This document shows, piece by piece, positions 40,820-52,567 of a stretch of 64,000 nucleotides of DNA. The notes beneath the pieces were generated by a model. That model did no database searches. It saw nothing but the letters and a program-made list of their open reading frames with translations, and was not told the origin of the DNA. Each line of letters opens with the position of its first letter. Positions within the stretch are counted from its first letter, which is position 1. Origin of the DNA: Proteus terrae subsp. cibarius (lineage in GTDB: Bacteria; Pseudomonadota; Gammaproteobacteria; Enterobacterales; Enterobacteriaceae); contig NZ_CP047349.1 in the NCBI RefSeq assembly GCF_011045835.1, forward strand, positions 682,001 through 746,000. Reading direction: 5' to 3'. A program made the position numbers and the translations under genes.

Positions 40820-43180
40820 ATGAATCCTGAGCGTCCAGAACGTATTGAAATACCTGTATTGCCATTACGTGATGTCGTTGTATATCCGCATATGGTGATC
40901 CCGTTGTTCGTTGGTCGTGAAAAATCCATTCATTGCTTAGAAGCTGCGATGAACGACAACAAACAAATTATGCTGGTTGCGCAGAAAGATGCATCTACTG
41001 ACGAACCAGGTGTTAATGATCTTTTTTCTGTTGGTACAGTTGCTTCTGTTTTACAGATGCTAAAACTGCCTGATGGAACAGTGAAAGTACTTGTTGAAGG
41101 TATTCGTCGTGCCAAAATTACGACGTTATCTGATAATGGTGAATACTTTCAGGCGAAAGCAGAATACCTTGAAACGCCAGCAGTTGATGAGCGCGAACAG
41201 GAAGTCTTAAATCGTACAACGATTAATCAGTTTGAAGGTTATATCAAACTGAATAAAAAAATTCCGCCAGAGGTATTAACCTCATTACATGCTATCGAAG
41301 AATCAGCGAAATTAGCAGACACCATTGCTTCTCATATGCCGCTGAAATTAAAAGATAAGCAAGCTGTACTTGAAATGTCTGACGTTACAGAACGCCTTGA
41401 GTATTTAATGGCGATGATGGAATCAGAAATCGATCTGCTACAAGTTGAAAAACGCATTCGTAACCGCGTTAAAAAGCAGATGGAAAAGAGTCAGCGTGAG
41501 TATTATCTCAACGAACAAATGAAAGCGATTCAAAAAGAATTAGGTGAGATGGATGATGCACCTGATGAAATGGAATCGCTGAAACGTAAAATCGACGCTG
41601 CAAAAATGCCAAAAGAGGCAAAAGAGAAGACAGAAGCGGAACTTCAGAAATTAAAAATGATGTCGCCAATGTCAGCAGAAGCCACGGTTGTACGTAGTTA
41701 TATTGATTGGATGGTTCAAGTTCCTTGGAATAGCCGTAGCAAAGTTAAAAAAGACTTAGTGAAAGCACAAGAAGTTCTTGATACTGACCATTATGGCTTA
41801 GAGCGCGTTAAAGAGCGTATCCTTGAATATCTCGCGGTACAATCTCGTGTTAGCAAAATTAAAGGGCCAATCCTGTGCTTGGTAGGACCTCCAGGTGTAG
41901 GTAAAACCTCACTGGGGCAATCTATTGCTAAAGCAACAGGACGTAAATATGTTCGTATGGCGTTAGGTGGTGTACGTGATGAAGCTGAAATCCGCGGTCA
42001 CCGTCGTACTTATATCGGTTCTATGCCGGGCAAATTAATTCAGAAAATGGCGAAAGTTGGCGTCAAAAACCCACTTTTCCTGTTAGATGAAATTGATAAG
42101 ATGTCATCAGATATGCGAGGTGATCCGGCTTCTGCACTGTTAGAGGTGTTAGATCCAGAACAAAATATCGCATTTAACGACCACTATCTGGAAGTTGATT
42201 ACGATCTGTCCGATGTTATGTTCGTGGCAACATCTAACTCCATGAATATACCCGCACCGTTGTTAGATCGTATGGAAGTTATTCGTTTATCTGGTTATAC
42301 CGAAGATGAAAAACTGAATATTGCTAAGCAACATTTGTTACCAAAACAGATTGAACGTAATGCGTTAAAACCAAGTGAGCTGACAATCCATGACAGCGCA
42401 ATTATGGGCATTATTCGTTATTACACACGTGAAGCTGGTGTACGTAGTTTAGAACGTGAAATTTCTAAATTATGCCGTAAAGCAGTAAAACAACTGTTAA
42501 TGGATAGCACAATCAAACATATTGAGATTAACGAAGATAATCTCAAAGACTACTTAGGTGTTCGTAAAGTTGACTATGGTCGTGCTGATACTGAAAACCG
42601 AGTGGGTATGGTAACAGGACTTGCATGGACAGAAGTTGGTGGTGATCTACTGACCATTGAAACAGCAAGTGTACCGGGTAAAGGCAAGCTAACATTCACT
42701 GGCTCTTTAGGTGAAGTGATGCAAGAGTCTATTCAAGCGGCAATGACAGTGGTTCGCGCTCGTGCTGATAAACTTGGTATTAATGGCGATTTCTATGAAA
42801 AACGTGATATGCACGTACACGTTCCTGAAGGTGCAACACCAAAAGATGGTCCAAGTGCAGGTATCGCAATGTGTACTGCGCTGGTATCAAGCCTAACAGG
42901 TAACCCTGTACGTTCGGATGTTGCAATGACGGGTGAAATTACGTTACGTGGGCAAGTACTGCCAATTGGCGGACTGAAAGAAAAGTTACTTGCCGCACAT
43001 CGTGGTGGAATTAAGACAGTTCTTATCCCAGATGAAAATAAACGTGATTTAGAAGAAATTCCTGAAAATATTGTTGCTGATCTGGATATTCACCCGGTGA
43101 AAACAATTGAGGAAGTTTTATCGCTAGCCCTGCAAAACTCACCGTTTGGCATGGAAGTTGTGACTGATAAATCACACTAA
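40820..43180 (+). CDS. lon: ATP-dependent protease Lon
   Basis: Lon is the homohexameric AAA+ serine protease that degrades misfolded and regulatory proteins. In Proteus-type swarmers it is known to limit swarming regulators. The 786-residue product has the N-terminal substrate-binding domain (from [20 protein letters not shown]) and a coiled-coil linker around [18 protein letters not shown]. The Walker A is [11 protein letters not shown] and Walker [11 protein letters not shown]. The protease domain has Ser in [11 protein letters not shown] (near residue 680) and Lys in [10 protein letters not shown]. It is followed by hupB. Confidence 0.98.
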   Translation: MNPERPERIEIPVLPLRDVVVYPHMVIPLFVGREKSIHCLEAAMNDNKQIMLVAQKDASTDEPGVNDLFSVGTVASVLQMLKLPDGTVKVLVEGIRRAKITTLSDNGEYFQAKAEYLETPAVDEREQEVLNRTTINQFEGYIKLNKKIPPEVLTSLHAIEESAKLADTIASHMPLKLKDKQAVLEMSDVTERLEYLMAMMESEIDLLQVEKRIRNRVKKQMEKSQREYYLNEQMKAIQKELGEMDDAPDEMESLKRKIDAAKMPKEAKEKTEAELQKLKMMSPMSAEATVVRSYIDWMVQVPWNSRSKVKKDLVKAQEVLDTDHYGLERVKERILEYLAVQSRVSKIKGPILCLVGPPGVGKTSLGQSIAKATGRKYVRMALGGVRDEAEIRGHRRTYIGSMPGKLIQKMAKVGVKNPLFLLDEIDKMSSDMRGDPASALLEVLDPEQNIAFNDHYLEVDYDLSDVMFVATSNSMNIPAPLLDRMEVIRLSGYTEDEKLNIAKQHLLPKQIERNALKPSELTIHDSAIMGIIRYYTREAGVRSLEREISKLCRKAVKQLLMDSTIKHIEINEDNLKDYLGVRKVDYGRADTENRVGMVTGLAWTEVGGDLLTIETASVPGKGKLTFTGSLGEVMQESIQAAMTVVRARADKLGINGDFYEKRDMHVHVPEGATPKDGPSAGIAMCTALVSSLTGNPVRSDVAMTGEITLRGQVLPIGGLKEKLLAAHRGGIKTVLIPDENKRDLEEIPENIVADLDIHPVKTIEEVLSLALQNSPFGMEVVTDKSH

Positions 43181-43210
43181 AGAGTGATGTTAGTCATAAA
43201 TTATAGCTAA

Positions 43211-43253
43211 AAAAAAGGCTGGATAAGTAATAAAAGCTTGCCAGCCTTTTTTT
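43211..43253 (+). terminator. Terminator after lon
   Basis: AAAAAAGGCTGG (43211-43222) pairs with CCAGCCTTTTTTT (43241-43253) across an 18-base loop. Confidence 0.88.
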
Positions 43254-43394
43254 GTGTCGCTAATTTAATTGGGATTTTAATTAAAAATGCTGTTTTATCG
43301 GTCTTGCTATATCTAAAAAGGCTTGATATAACGACGTTTGCAAAATTTGCCATTAATGGTGAAGAATAACGCATAAAATTATGGGGATGAAAGC

Positions 43395-43670
43395 GTGAAT
43401 AAAACTCAACTGATCGACAAAATTGCTGCAAATGCAGATATCTCAAAAGCGGCAGCAGGTCGTGTTGTAGATGCTCTGGTTGCTTCTATCACTGAATCTT
43501 TACAAAAAGGTGATGATGTAGCATTAGTAGGTTTCGGTACTTTCACTGTACGTGATCGTGCAGCTCGTACAGGCCGTAACCCACAAACAGGTAAAGAAAT
43601 CCAAATTGAAGCTGCAAAAGTTCCTGCATTCCGTGCAGGTAAAGGCTTAAAAGACGCAGTTAATCAATAA
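43395..43670 (+). CDS. hupB: DNA-binding protein HU-beta
   Basis: HU-beta is a nucleoid protein that bends and wraps DNA, acting as a dimer with itself or HU-alpha. The 91-residue product begins [20 protein letters not shown]. It contains [21 protein letters not shown], the DNA-gripping arm with the intercalating Pro. The start is GTG after ATGGGGATGAAAGC. It sits between lon and ppiD, the standard enteric order. Confidence 0.98.
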   Translation: MNKTQLIDKIAANADISKAAAGRVVDALVASITESLQKGDDVALVGFGTFTVRDRAARTGRNPQTGKEIQIEAAKVPAFRAGKGLKDAVNQ

Positions 43671-43747
43671 TAGTTGAACTTATTTTCTGCCAATTTGTTA
43701 TTAGTTTAACGTTATGGATAAACAGAAAACGACTCAATTAAAAAATG

Positions 43748-43782
43748 AAGCGCATCTTTTTGAGATGCGCTTTTCTTTTTTT
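43748..43782 (+). terminator. Terminator after hupB
   Basis: AAGCGCATCT (43748-43757), loop TTTTG, AGATGCGCTT (43763-43772), then TTCTTTTTTT. Confidence 0.93.
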
Positions 43783-44020
43783 AGGTTATAAATCACGATT
43801 AAACCTTGTATTCTCTGGCGATAAGACGTGAAACTGAAGTAGTCATTTGATAGAATGATCCGTCGTTCTATAACTGAAATAGACAACAATGAATGATTCA
43901 GTGATGAGTTAAATGGTTATCGTAATCAATGAATCAAATAATGCTGTTTAGTTTTTTCTTAGTTATAGAAAGTGCGTGTTAAGACTGCGCATTAATACGG
44001 GAATGGCTGTTTTTAATGAT

Positions 44021-44037
44021 TGTCGCGTGTCGCGACA
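44021..44037. repeat. GC-rich inverted repeat upstream of ppiD
   Basis: TGTCGCG, TGT, CGCGACA, then TTTTGATATT. It is either a small terminator-like stem or a protein-binding palindrome 110 bases before ppiD. Confidence 0.6.
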
Positions 44038-44146
44038 TTTTGATATTAAGCCAGCATGGGCATATTATCTTTTCGCTGTGCTCAAAATAGTCGTGTAACA
44101 CCCATAAAAATAATTTTTATTTCACCAAACGGAGCCTCGTCTCGTT

Positions 44147-46024
44147 ATGATGGACAACATTCGTTCCACTGCTAATAATCCATTTATAAAGATATTATTA
44201 GCTGTGATCATCCTTTCCTTCGTCCTAACTGGTGTGGGCGGATATCTCTTTAGTTCAGGCGTTAATGATGCTGCTGAAGTTAACGGATATAAAATTAGCC
44301 GTTCTCAATTAGAGCAAACTTATCAGCAACGTCGTGCTCAATTACAACAAGATATGGGTGAAAATTTTGCTGCTCTTGCTTCATCGGAAGACGGTCAGAA
44401 ACTTATTCGCCAACAAGCGCTTGATATGCTGATCAACCAAGCATTACTTGATCAATTTGCACAAAATCTGGGTATTTCAGCCGGTGATCAGCAAATTAGA
44501 GATGCTATTTTTGCACTTCCTTACTTTCAAACTGACGGCAAATTTGACAATAAAAAATATGTCGATTTATTGAGAGGCAATAATATTGATGCTGACGCCT
44601 TTGCAGAAGGTATTCGTCAAAACCTTATCAATCAGCAATTAAAATTTTCTATTCAAGGTACAGATTTTGCCTTAGATAGCGAAGTTAAAGAATTTGCAGG
44701 CTTAATGCTACAAAGCCGTAATGTACGTTTAGCATCATTAGATATTCAGCCATTCCTTGAAAAAGAAACGGCATCTGATGAAGAAGTGAAAGCGTTCTAT
44801 GAGCAAAATAACCAAATGTTCATCGCGCCAGAGCAATTTAAAATTAGTTATATCCAATTAAATGCTCAAAAAGATTTTAATAACATCAACATTACTGATG
44901 AAGAAGCGAAGGCTTACTATGATAGTAATATTGATGAATTCACAGCTACAGGACAAAAACAATACAGCATCTTAGTATTAGCAGACGAAGCGGCAGCTAA
45001 AGCGGCAGAAGAAGAGCTGAAAAAAGGCGCTGATTTTGTTTCGTTAGTGAAAGAAAAATCTATTGATAGTTTCTCTAAAAAACAAAATGGTTCTTTAGGT
45101 TGGATAACTATCGGACAAGAATTACCCGAGCTGGCTAATGCAAGTTTGACAGAAAAGGGCCAAATTTCTGAGCCTGTTAAAATCAGCAATGGTTACGCAA
45201 TTTTCCGCCTTGATGATGTTAAACAATCTGTTGTAAAACCATTTGATGAAGTGAAAACAGATTTACTGGCAAAAATGCGTGAAAATAAAGCAATTGATGA
45301 TTTCTTCGCATTACAACAAAAAGTGAGCCAAGCTGCGTCTAACGATAACGACACATTAGCGCCTGCCGCTAAAGCGGGCAATGTAACTGTTGTTAATACT
45401 GATTGGTTTGATGAAAACACAGTTCCTGCACCATTAAATAATGAAAAACTCACCCAGTTAATTTTTGGTGGTTCATTAGTGGATGAAAATGGCCCAACAG
45501 GCATGAATTCAGATATGGTGACGTTAGGTAATGACAGCGCATTTATCGTGCGTGTAGAAGGTTATAAGCCTTCAGCAAGCCAACCATTAGATAAAGTACG
45601 TGATCAAGTTGTTATGCTGGTTAAACAGCAAAAAGCATCACAAGCAATGAATGCACAGGCTCAAAAACTTTTAGCTGCATTGAAAGAAGGCAAAGGCGAA
45701 GAAGCACTGAAAGCTGCTAATATTTCGTTTGGTAGTGAAGAAAGCATTGTTCACTCATCTGCAACAGATGTAGTACAAACTGCTATTTTCTCTATGCCAA
45801 AACCTGCTGAAGGTAAAAAAGAGTATGGTATGACTAATGTGCCTGGTACCAAAGTCGTCCTCATTCAATTAGACAGCGTAACAGATGGCAAACCAACATC
45901 TGAACAACTAGAGTTTATGACTAATCTCTATCGTGCTCAGATGGGCGAAGAAGCGTTACAACTCATGTTACGTGATCTAAAAGATAACGCTAAAATTGAA
46001 ATTTTTGATAAAGATTATCAATAA
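44147..46024 (+). CDS. ppiD: Periplasmic folding chaperone PpiD
   Basis: PpiD is an inner-membrane anchored periplasmic chaperone that sits at the Sec translocon exit and assists outer-membrane protein folding. The 625-residue product has an N-terminal membrane anchor (ILLAVIILSFVLTGVGGYLF), a SurA-like N-domain, and a parvulin domain at about residues 265-360 (QKQYSILVLADEAAA... SLGWITIG). A long C-terminal domain follows. Two adjacent ATG codons begin the frame; either may be used. It is single, with a strong terminator. Confidence 0.97.
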   Translation: MMDNIRSTANNPFIKILLAVIILSFVLTGVGGYLFSSGVNDAAEVNGYKISRSQLEQTYQQRRAQLQQDMGENFAALASSEDGQKLIRQQALDMLINQALLDQFAQNLGISAGDQQIRDAIFALPYFQTDGKFDNKKYVDLLRGNNIDADAFAEGIRQNLINQQLKFSIQGTDFALDSEVKEFAGLMLQSRNVRLASLDIQPFLEKETASDEEVKAFYEQNNQMFIAPEQFKISYIQLNAQKDFNNINITDEEAKAYYDSNIDEFTATGQKQYSILVLADEAAAKAAEEELKKGADFVSLVKEKSIDSFSKKQNGSLGWITIGQELPELANASLTEKGQISEPVKISNGYAIFRLDDVKQSVVKPFDEVKTDLLAKMRENKAIDDFFALQQKVSQAASNDNDTLAPAAKAGNVTVVNTDWFDENTVPAPLNNEKLTQLIFGGSLVDENGPTGMNSDMVTLGNDSAFIVRVEGYKPSASQPLDKVRDQVVMLVKQQKASQAMNAQAQKLLAALKEGKGEEALKAANISFGSEESIVHSSATDVVQTAIFSMPKPAEGKKEYGMTNVPGTKVVLIQLDSVTDGKPTSEQLEFMTNLYRAQMGEEALQLMLRDLKDNAKIEIFDKDYQ

Positions 46025-46046
46025 TCAATTTTGAATTATTACATTG

Positions 46047-46075
46047 AAAACCCAGCATAAAGCTGGGTTTTTTTA
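46047..46075 (+). terminator. Terminator after ppiD
   Basis: AAAACCCAGC, loop ATAA, AGCTGGGTTTTTTT: 26 bases after the ppiD stop. Confidence 0.92.
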
Positions 46076-46307
46076 TGGTAGCTATCCTTGAGAATTTAAA
46101 TAATAACTCCGCCTCTCAAAAAACTCATGTTTGAGAGCAAGCCCGATAATTTTTTGTAATACTTTTTTTATTCATTTTTATTTTTCGTGATTTCTCGTGG
46201 TTTTATTTTTATGTAATTGCTGATTGATCAATATATTGGCATTCTTCTTCTGCATTCAGAAATCTCTGTATGTCATCGAATTTGAAATTATTGAGTAAAA
46301 GGAAATT

Positions 46308-46685
46308 ATGATTATGAAGATGGATAAAAAAATGTTGTCAGGTTTTATGGCCTCTATTTGCCTTGCTTTGGGATTAGGTCTTTCTCCTCTCTCTTATGCA
46401 GAGGAAGCCCCGGCTTCAACACCAACGGTTTCAATCGAAACTCACACCTCAGTTGATCGTGATGCTAAAGAAAATAAAGCCAACACAGAAGGTAAAGTTA
46501 ATTTAAATACGGCAACAGTAGATGAGCTAATGGGATTAAAAGGAATAGGAAAAGCGAAAGCGCAAGCCATTATTGATTATCGCGAGCAGCTAGGGCGTTT
46601 TACCACTGTTGATGAACTTGAAAAAGTTTTTGGAATTGGTATGAAGTTGGTTGATCAAAATCGTGATTTTATCGTTATTAATTAA
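46308..46685 (+). CDS. ybaV: ComEA-type helix-hairpin-helix protein (YbaV-like)
   Basis: The product is a 125-residue secreted or anchored protein with a hydrophobic signal segment (about residues 9-30, ending SPLSYAEEA). A low-complexity linker and a C-terminal double helix-hairpin-helix domain follow: [25 protein letters not shown] and [14 protein letters not shown]. Such domains bind DNA in ComEA, a competence receptor. Enteric YbaV has no proven role. The ppiD-ybaV-fadM-queC order equals E. coli. GGAAATT lies before ATG 46308; ATG 46314 has better spacing and may be the real start. Confidence 0.9.
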   Translation: MIMKMDKKMLSGFMASICLALGLGLSPLSYAEEAPASTPTVSIETHTSVDRDAKENKANTEGKVNLNTATVDELMGLKGIGKAKAQAIIDYREQLGRFTTVDELEKVFGIGMKLVDQNRDFIVIN

Positions 46686-46934
46686 GGTGTTCATTCTTAT
46701 ACGATGTTGAGTATAAGTGACAACAGAAACGTGAATATTAATTGAAAATCCCCGTGTTTCTCTTTGATTTTTTTGATAAGAGAAACACATTTTCTTAGCG
46801 TTTTTTTGTTCTGAAAGAGAACGAAATAAATCTATATCAGAAATTACTAAACTTATTTTCTTGGCTATATTTATGGTATCGCAAAAAAACTTTATAAAAA
46901 GTTTATTAGAATAATCAAGAGGTAATAAATTGAT

Positions 46935-47339
46935 ATGAGTACATTAATTAAAGTTTATGGCTTCCATTTAGATGTTTTTGAACATGTGAATAATGCACGT
47001 TATCTTGAGTTTTTAGAGCAAGCCCGGTGGGATTGGATTGAGCAACATTTAGATTTTGATTGGTTTAAGCGCAATGGCTTGGCGTTAGTGGTTGCTAATA
47101 TCAATATTAATTATCGCTTACCTGCAAGTTTAGGTGATGAGTTACTGATTGATTGTGATGTTGCTGAAGTGGGGATTAAAAGTGGCGTACTTTCTCAGAA
47201 GATCGTGAGAAAAAAAGACGGCGCACTTATCTCTGATGCATTAATCACATTTGTTCTTGTAGATATTAACACTAAAAAAGCCCTGACATTAACAGATCAG
47301 TTAAGAGAGAAGCTTGAGTATGTACGTCAATCATCCTAA
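46935..47339 (+). CDS. fadM: Long-chain acyl-CoA thioesterase FadM
   Basis: FadM is a hotdog-fold thioesterase that hydrolyses long-chain acyl-CoA species arising during fatty acid oxidation. The 134 residues include the 4HBT signature GFHLDVFEHVNNARYLEFLEQARW and NININYRLPASLGDELLI. In E. coli it is controlled by FadR; I do not see a clear FadR site here. AGAGG is 11 bases from ATG. Confidence 0.94.
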   Translation: MSTLIKVYGFHLDVFEHVNNARYLEFLEQARWDWIEQHLDFDWFKRNGLALVVANININYRLPASLGDELLIDCDVAEVGIKSGVLSQKIVRKKDGALISDALITFVLVDINTKKALTLTDQLREKLEYVRQSS

Positions 47340-47488
47340 TACACAAAGAGAGTATTAGAGATCTCTCAGTCAATGTTATTAGCCTAATCAAATATGATTT
47401 AATGCAGTGATAATGTTTGATGAATTATCACTGCATAAGCAAATAGAACGGCGGGGAGTCATGATAATAAGCAAAGTAATTATGATGA

Positions 47489-48187
47489 TTATTTAAGGCC
47501 CACTTTCTGTTTCATTGCCTGCATAATTGATGTTTTATCGGCTAAGTAAGTGCTTAATCCGCGTTGTCTTAAATGGCAGGCTGCACATTCACCACAGCCA
47601 TCACCTTGAATACCGTTATAGCAAGTTAAAGTTTCATGACGAACGAAATCTAACTTCTTATAGTAATCAGCAAGGGCCCAAGTTTCAGCTTTATCTAACC
47701 ACATTAATGGTGTGATAAATTTAATATCACGTGCAATACCTAAGCTGACAGCATGATTCAGTGCTTTTACAAATTCATCACGACAATCAGGGTAACCAGA
47801 GAAATCAGTCTCACAAACACCGGTGATGACACTCTCTGCACCAATTTGATAAGCGTAAATTGCAGCTAAAGTAAGGAAAAGGATATTTCTACCCGGTACG
47901 AAGGTACTTGGAATATCACTTTCTTCACTTTCTTTGAAATCAGGAACAGGAATATTGTCGCGAGTTAGGCTACTGATAGCGAGTTCATTGAGTAAACTTA
48001 CATCTAAAACTTTATGCGCAGTTGCTCCCAGTAATTGACTAACTTTTTGTGCTACCTCAATTTCTTCTTTATGGCGTTGACCATAATTAAACGTAATGCA
48101 ATGTACTTCATCGTACTTTTCTAATGCTTGAATAAGGCAGGTTGTCGAATCTTGTCCACCACTAAAGACAACGACCGTTTTTTTCAT
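47489..48187 (-). CDS. queC: 7-cyano-7-deazaguanine (preQ0) synthase
   Basis: QueC converts 7-carboxy-7-deazaguanine to preQ0 using ammonia and ATP, upstream of tgt and queA in queuosine synthesis. I start at ATG 48187 ([22 protein letters not shown]), 232 residues; an upstream ATG adds 15 unsupported residues. The PP-loop SGGQDSTTC is at residues 9-17. The zinc site [16 protein letters not shown] has the C-x8-C-x2-C-x2-C spacing. It is divergent from decR. Confidence 0.97.
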   Translation of the reverse strand: MKKTVVVFSGGQDSTTCLIQALEKYDEVHCITFNYGQRHKEEIEVAQKVSQLLGATAHKVLDVSLLNELAISSLTRDNIPVPDFKESEESDIPSTFVPGRNILFLTLAAIYAYQIGAESVITGVCETDFSGYPDCRDEFVKALNHAVSLGIARDIKFITPLMWLDKAETWALADYYKKLDFVRHETLTCYNGIQGDGCGECAACHLRQRGLSTYLADKTSIMQAMKQKVGLK

Positions 48188-48345
48188 CAGAATACTCCTG
48201 AATATTGAATTTCTATAAGGATTAGTACGCATAAAAGTACATATATTATGGCAATTTATTACCGATTTATCATTAGATGATTACTCTTATAGTAAGGGGC
48301 AGGTTATCATTATTTTTTGTAGGGGCATATTTTGAAGGAGTATCT

Positions 48346-48807
48346 ATGTTAGATAAGATTGACCGTAAACTATTAGCGCTGTTACAGGAAGATTCAAGCC
48401 TCTCACTGAATACTTTGGCTGAGGCTGTTAACCTAACCTCAACACCTTGCTGGAAACGATTGAAAAGACTAGAGGATGAAGGGTATATTCGTAAGCGTGT
48501 TGCCCTGCTTGATAGTGAAAAAATCGGGCTAGGTTTAACAGTTATTGTTATGATTAGAACACAGCAACATAATAGCGAATGGTACGAACAGTTTGTTTCA
48601 TTTGTTAAGCAAATGCCAGAAGTACTGACATTCTATCGAATGGCGGGTGAGTGTGATTATCTAATGCATGTTGAAGTAGTAGACATGAAAAGTTACGACC
48701 TATTTTATAAGCGTATGGTTAATGGCGTACCGGGTCTTATTGATGTGACTTCTAACTTCGCAATGGAAAAAATTAAATACACAACGGCAATGCCGATACC
48801 TGAATAA
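48346..48807 (+). CDS. decR: Lrp/AsnC-family regulator DecR
   Basis: This 153-residue regulator starts [20 protein letters not shown]. It has an N-terminal winged helix ([27 protein letters not shown]) and a C-terminal RAM ligand-binding domain. In E. coli the orthologue DecR (YbaO) senses cysteine and activates cysteine-detoxifying functions. I start at ATG 48346 after GAAGGAG; a longer frame from 48277 is not supported. It precedes mdlA as in E. coli. Confidence 0.94.
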   Translation: MLDKIDRKLLALLQEDSSLSLNTLAEAVNLTSTPCWKRLKRLEDEGYIRKRVALLDSEKIGLGLTVIVMIRTQQHNSEWYEQFVSFVKQMPEVLTFYRMAGECDYLMHVEVVDMKSYDLFYKRMVNGVPGLIDVTSNFAMEKIKYTTAMPIPE

Positions 48808-48864
48808 GATTCATCTTTACCAACTGGCACTTTTATTTTTTTGTATAACCTTAGGATTTAAGGC

Positions 48865-50610
48865 GTGGCTCTATTTTCACAGCTCAGTTGGTATTTCCTC
48901 AGTGAATGGCGTCGTTATGTAGGTGCCATTTTCTTATTGATGGTTATCGCAGTATTACAGGTGATCCCCCCGAAGATTGTAGGGATCATTGTGGATGGTG
49001 TCGATAACCATAGTCTGACATTTAGCCAAGTGATGAATTGGATTGGTGTGATGGTATTAATTGCCCTCGCAGTTTACCTTTTACGTTATTTTTGGCGTCT
49101 TTGGTTATTTGGTGCATCTTATCAACTCGCAGTGAAACTGCGGATGCAAATTTACCAACAACTTAACCAGCAATCCTCTTCATTTTATCACCGCTATCGT
49201 ACAGGTGATTTAATCGCACGTACCACCAATGATGTTGATAAAGTCGTTTTTGCAGCGGGCGAAGGTGTATTGACCTTAGTGGATTCTATGGTTATGGGGC
49301 TTGCTGTGCTTGTCATGATGAGTATTCAGTTAAGTTGGGAACTAACACTAATTTCATTATTACCTATGCCAATCATGGCAATTTTAATTAAGCGATATGG
49401 CGATAAACTACACAGCCGCTTTAAAACCGCACAGGCATTTTTCTCTTCACTCAATAATCAAGCACAAGAAAGCCTGAGTAGTATTCGCATGATCAAATCA
49501 TTCGGGCTAGAGCAACAGCATGCCTCTCGTTTTGATGATGTTGCAAAAGAAACTGGACGTCAAAATATGCGTGTTGCACGAATTGATGCGCTATTTGATC
49601 CTACTATTTTCATGGCTATTGGTTTTGCTAATTTACTCGCTGTGGCCGGAGGTAGCTATTTTGTTATTAATGGCAAAATGACATTGGGTGAACTAACCAG
49701 CTTTGTAATGTATTTAGGTCAAATGATCTGGCCAATGCTGGCATTAGCATGGATGTTCAATATTGTTGAGCGTGGTAGTGCTGCTTATAGCCGGATTAAT
49801 AGTTTATTGGATGAAAAACTCGATATGGTTGATGGTGAATTATCACCAAAGCAAGGTCGAGGTGTGTTATCTGTTGATATCAAACGTTTCCAATATCCCG
49901 AACAAACAACAGAAACACTGAAAAATGTTCATTTCACATTATCACCCGGTGAAATGTTGGGTGTTTGTGGAATGACTGGAAGTGGAAAAAGTACATTACT
50001 TGCTGTTATTCAACGACTTTATGATGTGACTGAAGGTGAGATTTGTTTTCAATCTATACCTATTTATCAATTGAAACTTGATGAATGGCGAGCACGATTG
50101 GCCGTTGTTAATCAAACACCTTTCCTATTTTCAGATACCATCGCGGGAAATATTGCCTTAGGGCATCCTGATGCGACAAAAGAAGAAATAGAGTCTGTTG
50201 CGAAACTGGCAAATATTCATGAGGATATTTTACGCTTACCGGAAGGATATCAAACACAAGTCGGTGAAAAGGGCGTGATGTTATCTGGTGGACAAAAACA
50301 GCGTATTTCTATTGCTCGAGCACTATTATTGGATGCTGAAATTTTATTATTAGATGACGCTCTATCCGCTGTTGATGGACAGACTGAATATCAAATTTTG
50401 CAAAACTTGTCGCAATGGCGAAAAGACAGAACGTTAATTATTAGCGCTCATCGCTTATCTGCATTAGTTGGTGCTACTAATATTTTAGTTCTAAAACAGG
50501 GTGAGATTATAGAGCAAGGTACACATCAGCAATTAATTTCAATACCGGGTTGGTATCAAGATATGTACCATTATCAGCAATTAGAGGCCGCGCTAGATGA
50601 CGATGAATAA
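48865..50610 (+). CDS. mdlA: ABC exporter half-transporter MdlA
   Basis: MdlA is one half of a heterodimeric multidrug-type ABC exporter with MdlB. The 581-residue product has an N-terminal six-helix membrane domain and a C-terminal ATPase. The Walker A is [11 protein letters not shown], the signature [15 protein letters not shown], and Walker [14 protein letters not shown], in which the usual catalytic Glu is Asp. The start is GTG ([18 protein letters not shown]). It overlaps mdlB by 14 bases, so the two are coupled. The substrate is unknown. Confidence 0.95.
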   Translation: MALFSQLSWYFLSEWRRYVGAIFLLMVIAVLQVIPPKIVGIIVDGVDNHSLTFSQVMNWIGVMVLIALAVYLLRYFWRLWLFGASYQLAVKLRMQIYQQLNQQSSSFYHRYRTGDLIARTTNDVDKVVFAAGEGVLTLVDSMVMGLAVLVMMSIQLSWELTLISLLPMPIMAILIKRYGDKLHSRFKTAQAFFSSLNNQAQESLSSIRMIKSFGLEQQHASRFDDVAKETGRQNMRVARIDALFDPTIFMAIGFANLLAVAGGSYFVINGKMTLGELTSFVMYLGQMIWPMLALAWMFNIVERGSAAYSRINSLLDEKLDMVDGELSPKQGRGVLSVDIKRFQYPEQTTETLKNVHFTLSPGEMLGVCGMTGSGKSTLLAVIQRLYDVTEGEICFQSIPIYQLKLDEWRARLAVVNQTPFLFSDTIAGNIALGHPDATKEEIESVAKLANIHEDILRLPEGYQTQVGEKGVMLSGGQKQRISIARALLLDAEILLLDDALSAVDGQTEYQILQNLSQWRKDRTLIISAHRLSALVGATNILVLKQGEIIEQGTHQQLISIPGWYQDMYHYQQLEAALDDDE

Positions 50611-52384
50611 AAATAAATCCGTTAAAGCGCTATTACCTGCATTAAAGCGTCTTTTGACTTATGGTAAAAACTATCGCAAGCCTATGGCATGGGGTGTCAT
50701 TATGTTGTGGGTAGCTGCCATTGCAGAAGTGGGGGGCCCATTAATTGTTGGTTATTTTATTGATGCAAAAGTTGCCACAAATAATGTGGAGTTAATGTCA
50801 TCATTAGGCCTGGCGTTAGCTTTCATCCTTTTACAGGTGATCGCTGCCACACTTCACTATTATCAAGCTATTGTGTTTAATCATGCGGCAGTTGGGGTTG
50901 TACAACAATTACGCACTGATGTAATGAGTGCGGCACTAAAACAGCCATTAAGTGCTTTTGATAATCAGCCTGTAGGGCAATTAATTTCTCGTGTAACAAA
51001 TGACACTGAGACGATTAAAGATTTGTTTGTGAACGTGTTACCAACATTATTCCGAGCAATTGCTTTAGTGGTTGTAATGCTGATCGCCATGTTCTTATTA
51101 GAATGGCAAATGGCATTAATCGCGATGACAATCTTCCCAGCAGTTATTGGTGTAATGATGCTTTATCAGCGACTGAGTACGCCGATAGTTCGTAATGTAC
51201 GTCATTTTCTTGCCAATATAAATGATGGTTTCCATGAAGTCATCAATGGCATGTCAGTTATTCAGCAATTTAGGCAACAAGCTCGATTTGGTGAAAGAAT
51301 GTCAGATGACAGCTGGCAACATTACCAAGCACGTATGAAAGCGTTAAAACTTGATGGCCTGTTATTACGTCCTTTACTAAGTATGCTCTCTGCGTTGGTT
51401 CTGTGTGGTTTATTAATGCTGTTTGGGTATCAAGGCAGTGCTGTTATTGGTGTTGGGGTTATTTATGCATTTATTAGTTATTTAGGTCGATTAAATGAAC
51501 CTTTGATCACCCTGACATCTCAGCAGTCGATTTTACAACAGGCGGTTGTCTCTGGTGAGCGTGTTTTTGAACTAATGGATGCTCCTTTGCAGCGCTACGG
51601 TTCATCATCACACACCATCACCCAAGGTAATATTGACGTTAACTCTCTTTGGTTTGCGTATCGTGATGAGCAATGGGTATTAAAAGATATCAATTTAACT
51701 ATTCCTGCTCGTCATTTTGTCGCATTCGTTGGGCACACAGGAAGTGGCAAGAGTACTTTAGCTAGTTTATTAATGGGAAATTACCCTTGGCAAAAAGGGA
51801 GTATCTTTTTAGATAATCAACCGTTAGAAGCGTACTCTCACGCCGCATTACGCAGTGGTATTGCGATGGTGCAGCAAGATCCTGTTTTATTATCTGGCTC
51901 ACTGCATGACAATATTACATTAGGGCGTGAATGTGATGAGTTACATTTATGGCAGGTACTAGAGACAGTACAACTTGATCAGTGGGCTAAAGCCTTACCT
52001 GAAGGGCTACAAACAGAACTTGGTGAGCAAGGTAGTCGCTTATCTGCTGGACAAAAGCAGTTACTTGCATTGGCTCGTGTACTATTAATACCTCCTCGTA
52101 TTCTTATTCTGGATGAGGCAACAGCAAATATTGATTCAGGAACAGAACAAGCCATACAAAAAGCGTTAAAAGTGGTTAGAGAAAAAACGACACTGATTGT
52201 TATTGCTCACCGACTTTCCACTATTATTGAAGCCAATGAAATTGTGGTGCTTCATCGTGGTGCAATTGTCGAGCAGGGCGGTCATACTAAGTTACTCTCA
52301 CAAAAAGGCCGATACTATAATATGTATCAATTACAGCAAGTCAGAGAGTCTTTACAAGAACAAGATCCTATTGAAGTAGAATAA
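50597..52384 (+). CDS. mdlB: ABC exporter half-transporter MdlB
   Basis: MdlB is the partner half-transporter, 595 residues. The membrane domain has six segments ([20 protein letters not shown] onward), and the ATPase has Walker [13 protein letters not shown]. The signature is altered, [15 protein letters not shown]. Walker [14 protein letters not shown] keeps the catalytic Glu. Paired with MdlA this makes one consensus and one degenerate ATP site, as in other heterodimeric exporters. ATG 50603 is an alternative start. A strong terminator follows. Confidence 0.95.
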   Translation: MTMNKNKSVKALLPALKRLLTYGKNYRKPMAWGVIMLWVAAIAEVGGPLIVGYFIDAKVATNNVELMSSLGLALAFILLQVIAATLHYYQAIVFNHAAVGVVQQLRTDVMSAALKQPLSAFDNQPVGQLISRVTNDTETIKDLFVNVLPTLFRAIALVVVMLIAMFLLEWQMALIAMTIFPAVIGVMMLYQRLSTPIVRNVRHFLANINDGFHEVINGMSVIQQFRQQARFGERMSDDSWQHYQARMKALKLDGLLLRPLLSMLSALVLCGLLMLFGYQGSAVIGVGVIYAFISYLGRLNEPLITLTSQQSILQQAVVSGERVFELMDAPLQRYGSSSHTITQGNIDVNSLWFAYRDEQWVLKDINLTIPARHFVAFVGHTGSGKSTLASLLMGNYPWQKGSIFLDNQPLEAYSHAALRSGIAMVQQDPVLLSGSLHDNITLGRECDELHLWQVLETVQLDQWAKALPEGLQTELGEQGSRLSAGQKQLLALARVLLIPPRILILDEATANIDSGTEQAIQKALKVVREKTTLIVIAHRLSTIIEANEIVVLHRGAIVEQGGHTKLLSQKGRYYNMYQLQQVRESLQEQDPIEVE

Positions 52385-52410
52385 TAACCTTAAATAAAAA
52401 ATATAATTTT

Positions 52411-52448
52411 AAAGGGCACATCATTTTTATGTATGTGCCCTTTTTTAT
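52411..52448 (+). terminator. Terminator after mdlB
   Basis: AAAGGGCACAT (52411-52421) pairs with ATGTGCCCTTT (52433-52443), followed by more T. Confidence 0.93.
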
Positions 52449-52490
52449 TTCCCGATTATCTTGCTTTGAGCAAAATAGCCGTCATATTTT

Positions 52491-52507
52491 TGCACCAATT
52501 CGGTGAA
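52491..52507 (+). promoter_or_regulatory. NtrC binding site upstream of glnK
   Basis: TGCACCAATTCGGTGAA matches the dyad TGCACC-N5-GGTGCA recognised by the nitrogen regulator NtrC, with one deviation in the right arm. It lies about 75 bases upstream of the sigma54 promoter, a normal enhancer distance. Confidence 0.8.
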
Positions 52508-52567
52508 CCTTTTCACTTTAATAGTTTTAAATATTTATTTTCTTATAAATATCAATCAATTAAATAG

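Larger units (their letters stand above)
43671..44146. other. hupB-ppiD intergenic region
   Basis: About 475 bases holding the hupB terminator and the ppiD upstream region. A short perfect stem TGTCGCG/CGCGACA lies at 44021-44037, and a weaker AGAA...TTCT stem near 43851-43872. No coding frame longer than about 11 codons with a ribosome site is seen. Confidence 0.5.

Noticed and set aside
45193..45504. 103-codon minus strand frame inside ppiD
   Set aside because: Opposite a well-matched ppiD frame; no promoter or ribosome site.
46113..46137. Hairpin CTCTCAAA/TTTGAGAG between ppiD and ybaV
   Set aside because: A real stem, but it follows an excellent ppiD terminator and has no T-run; no function can be assigned.
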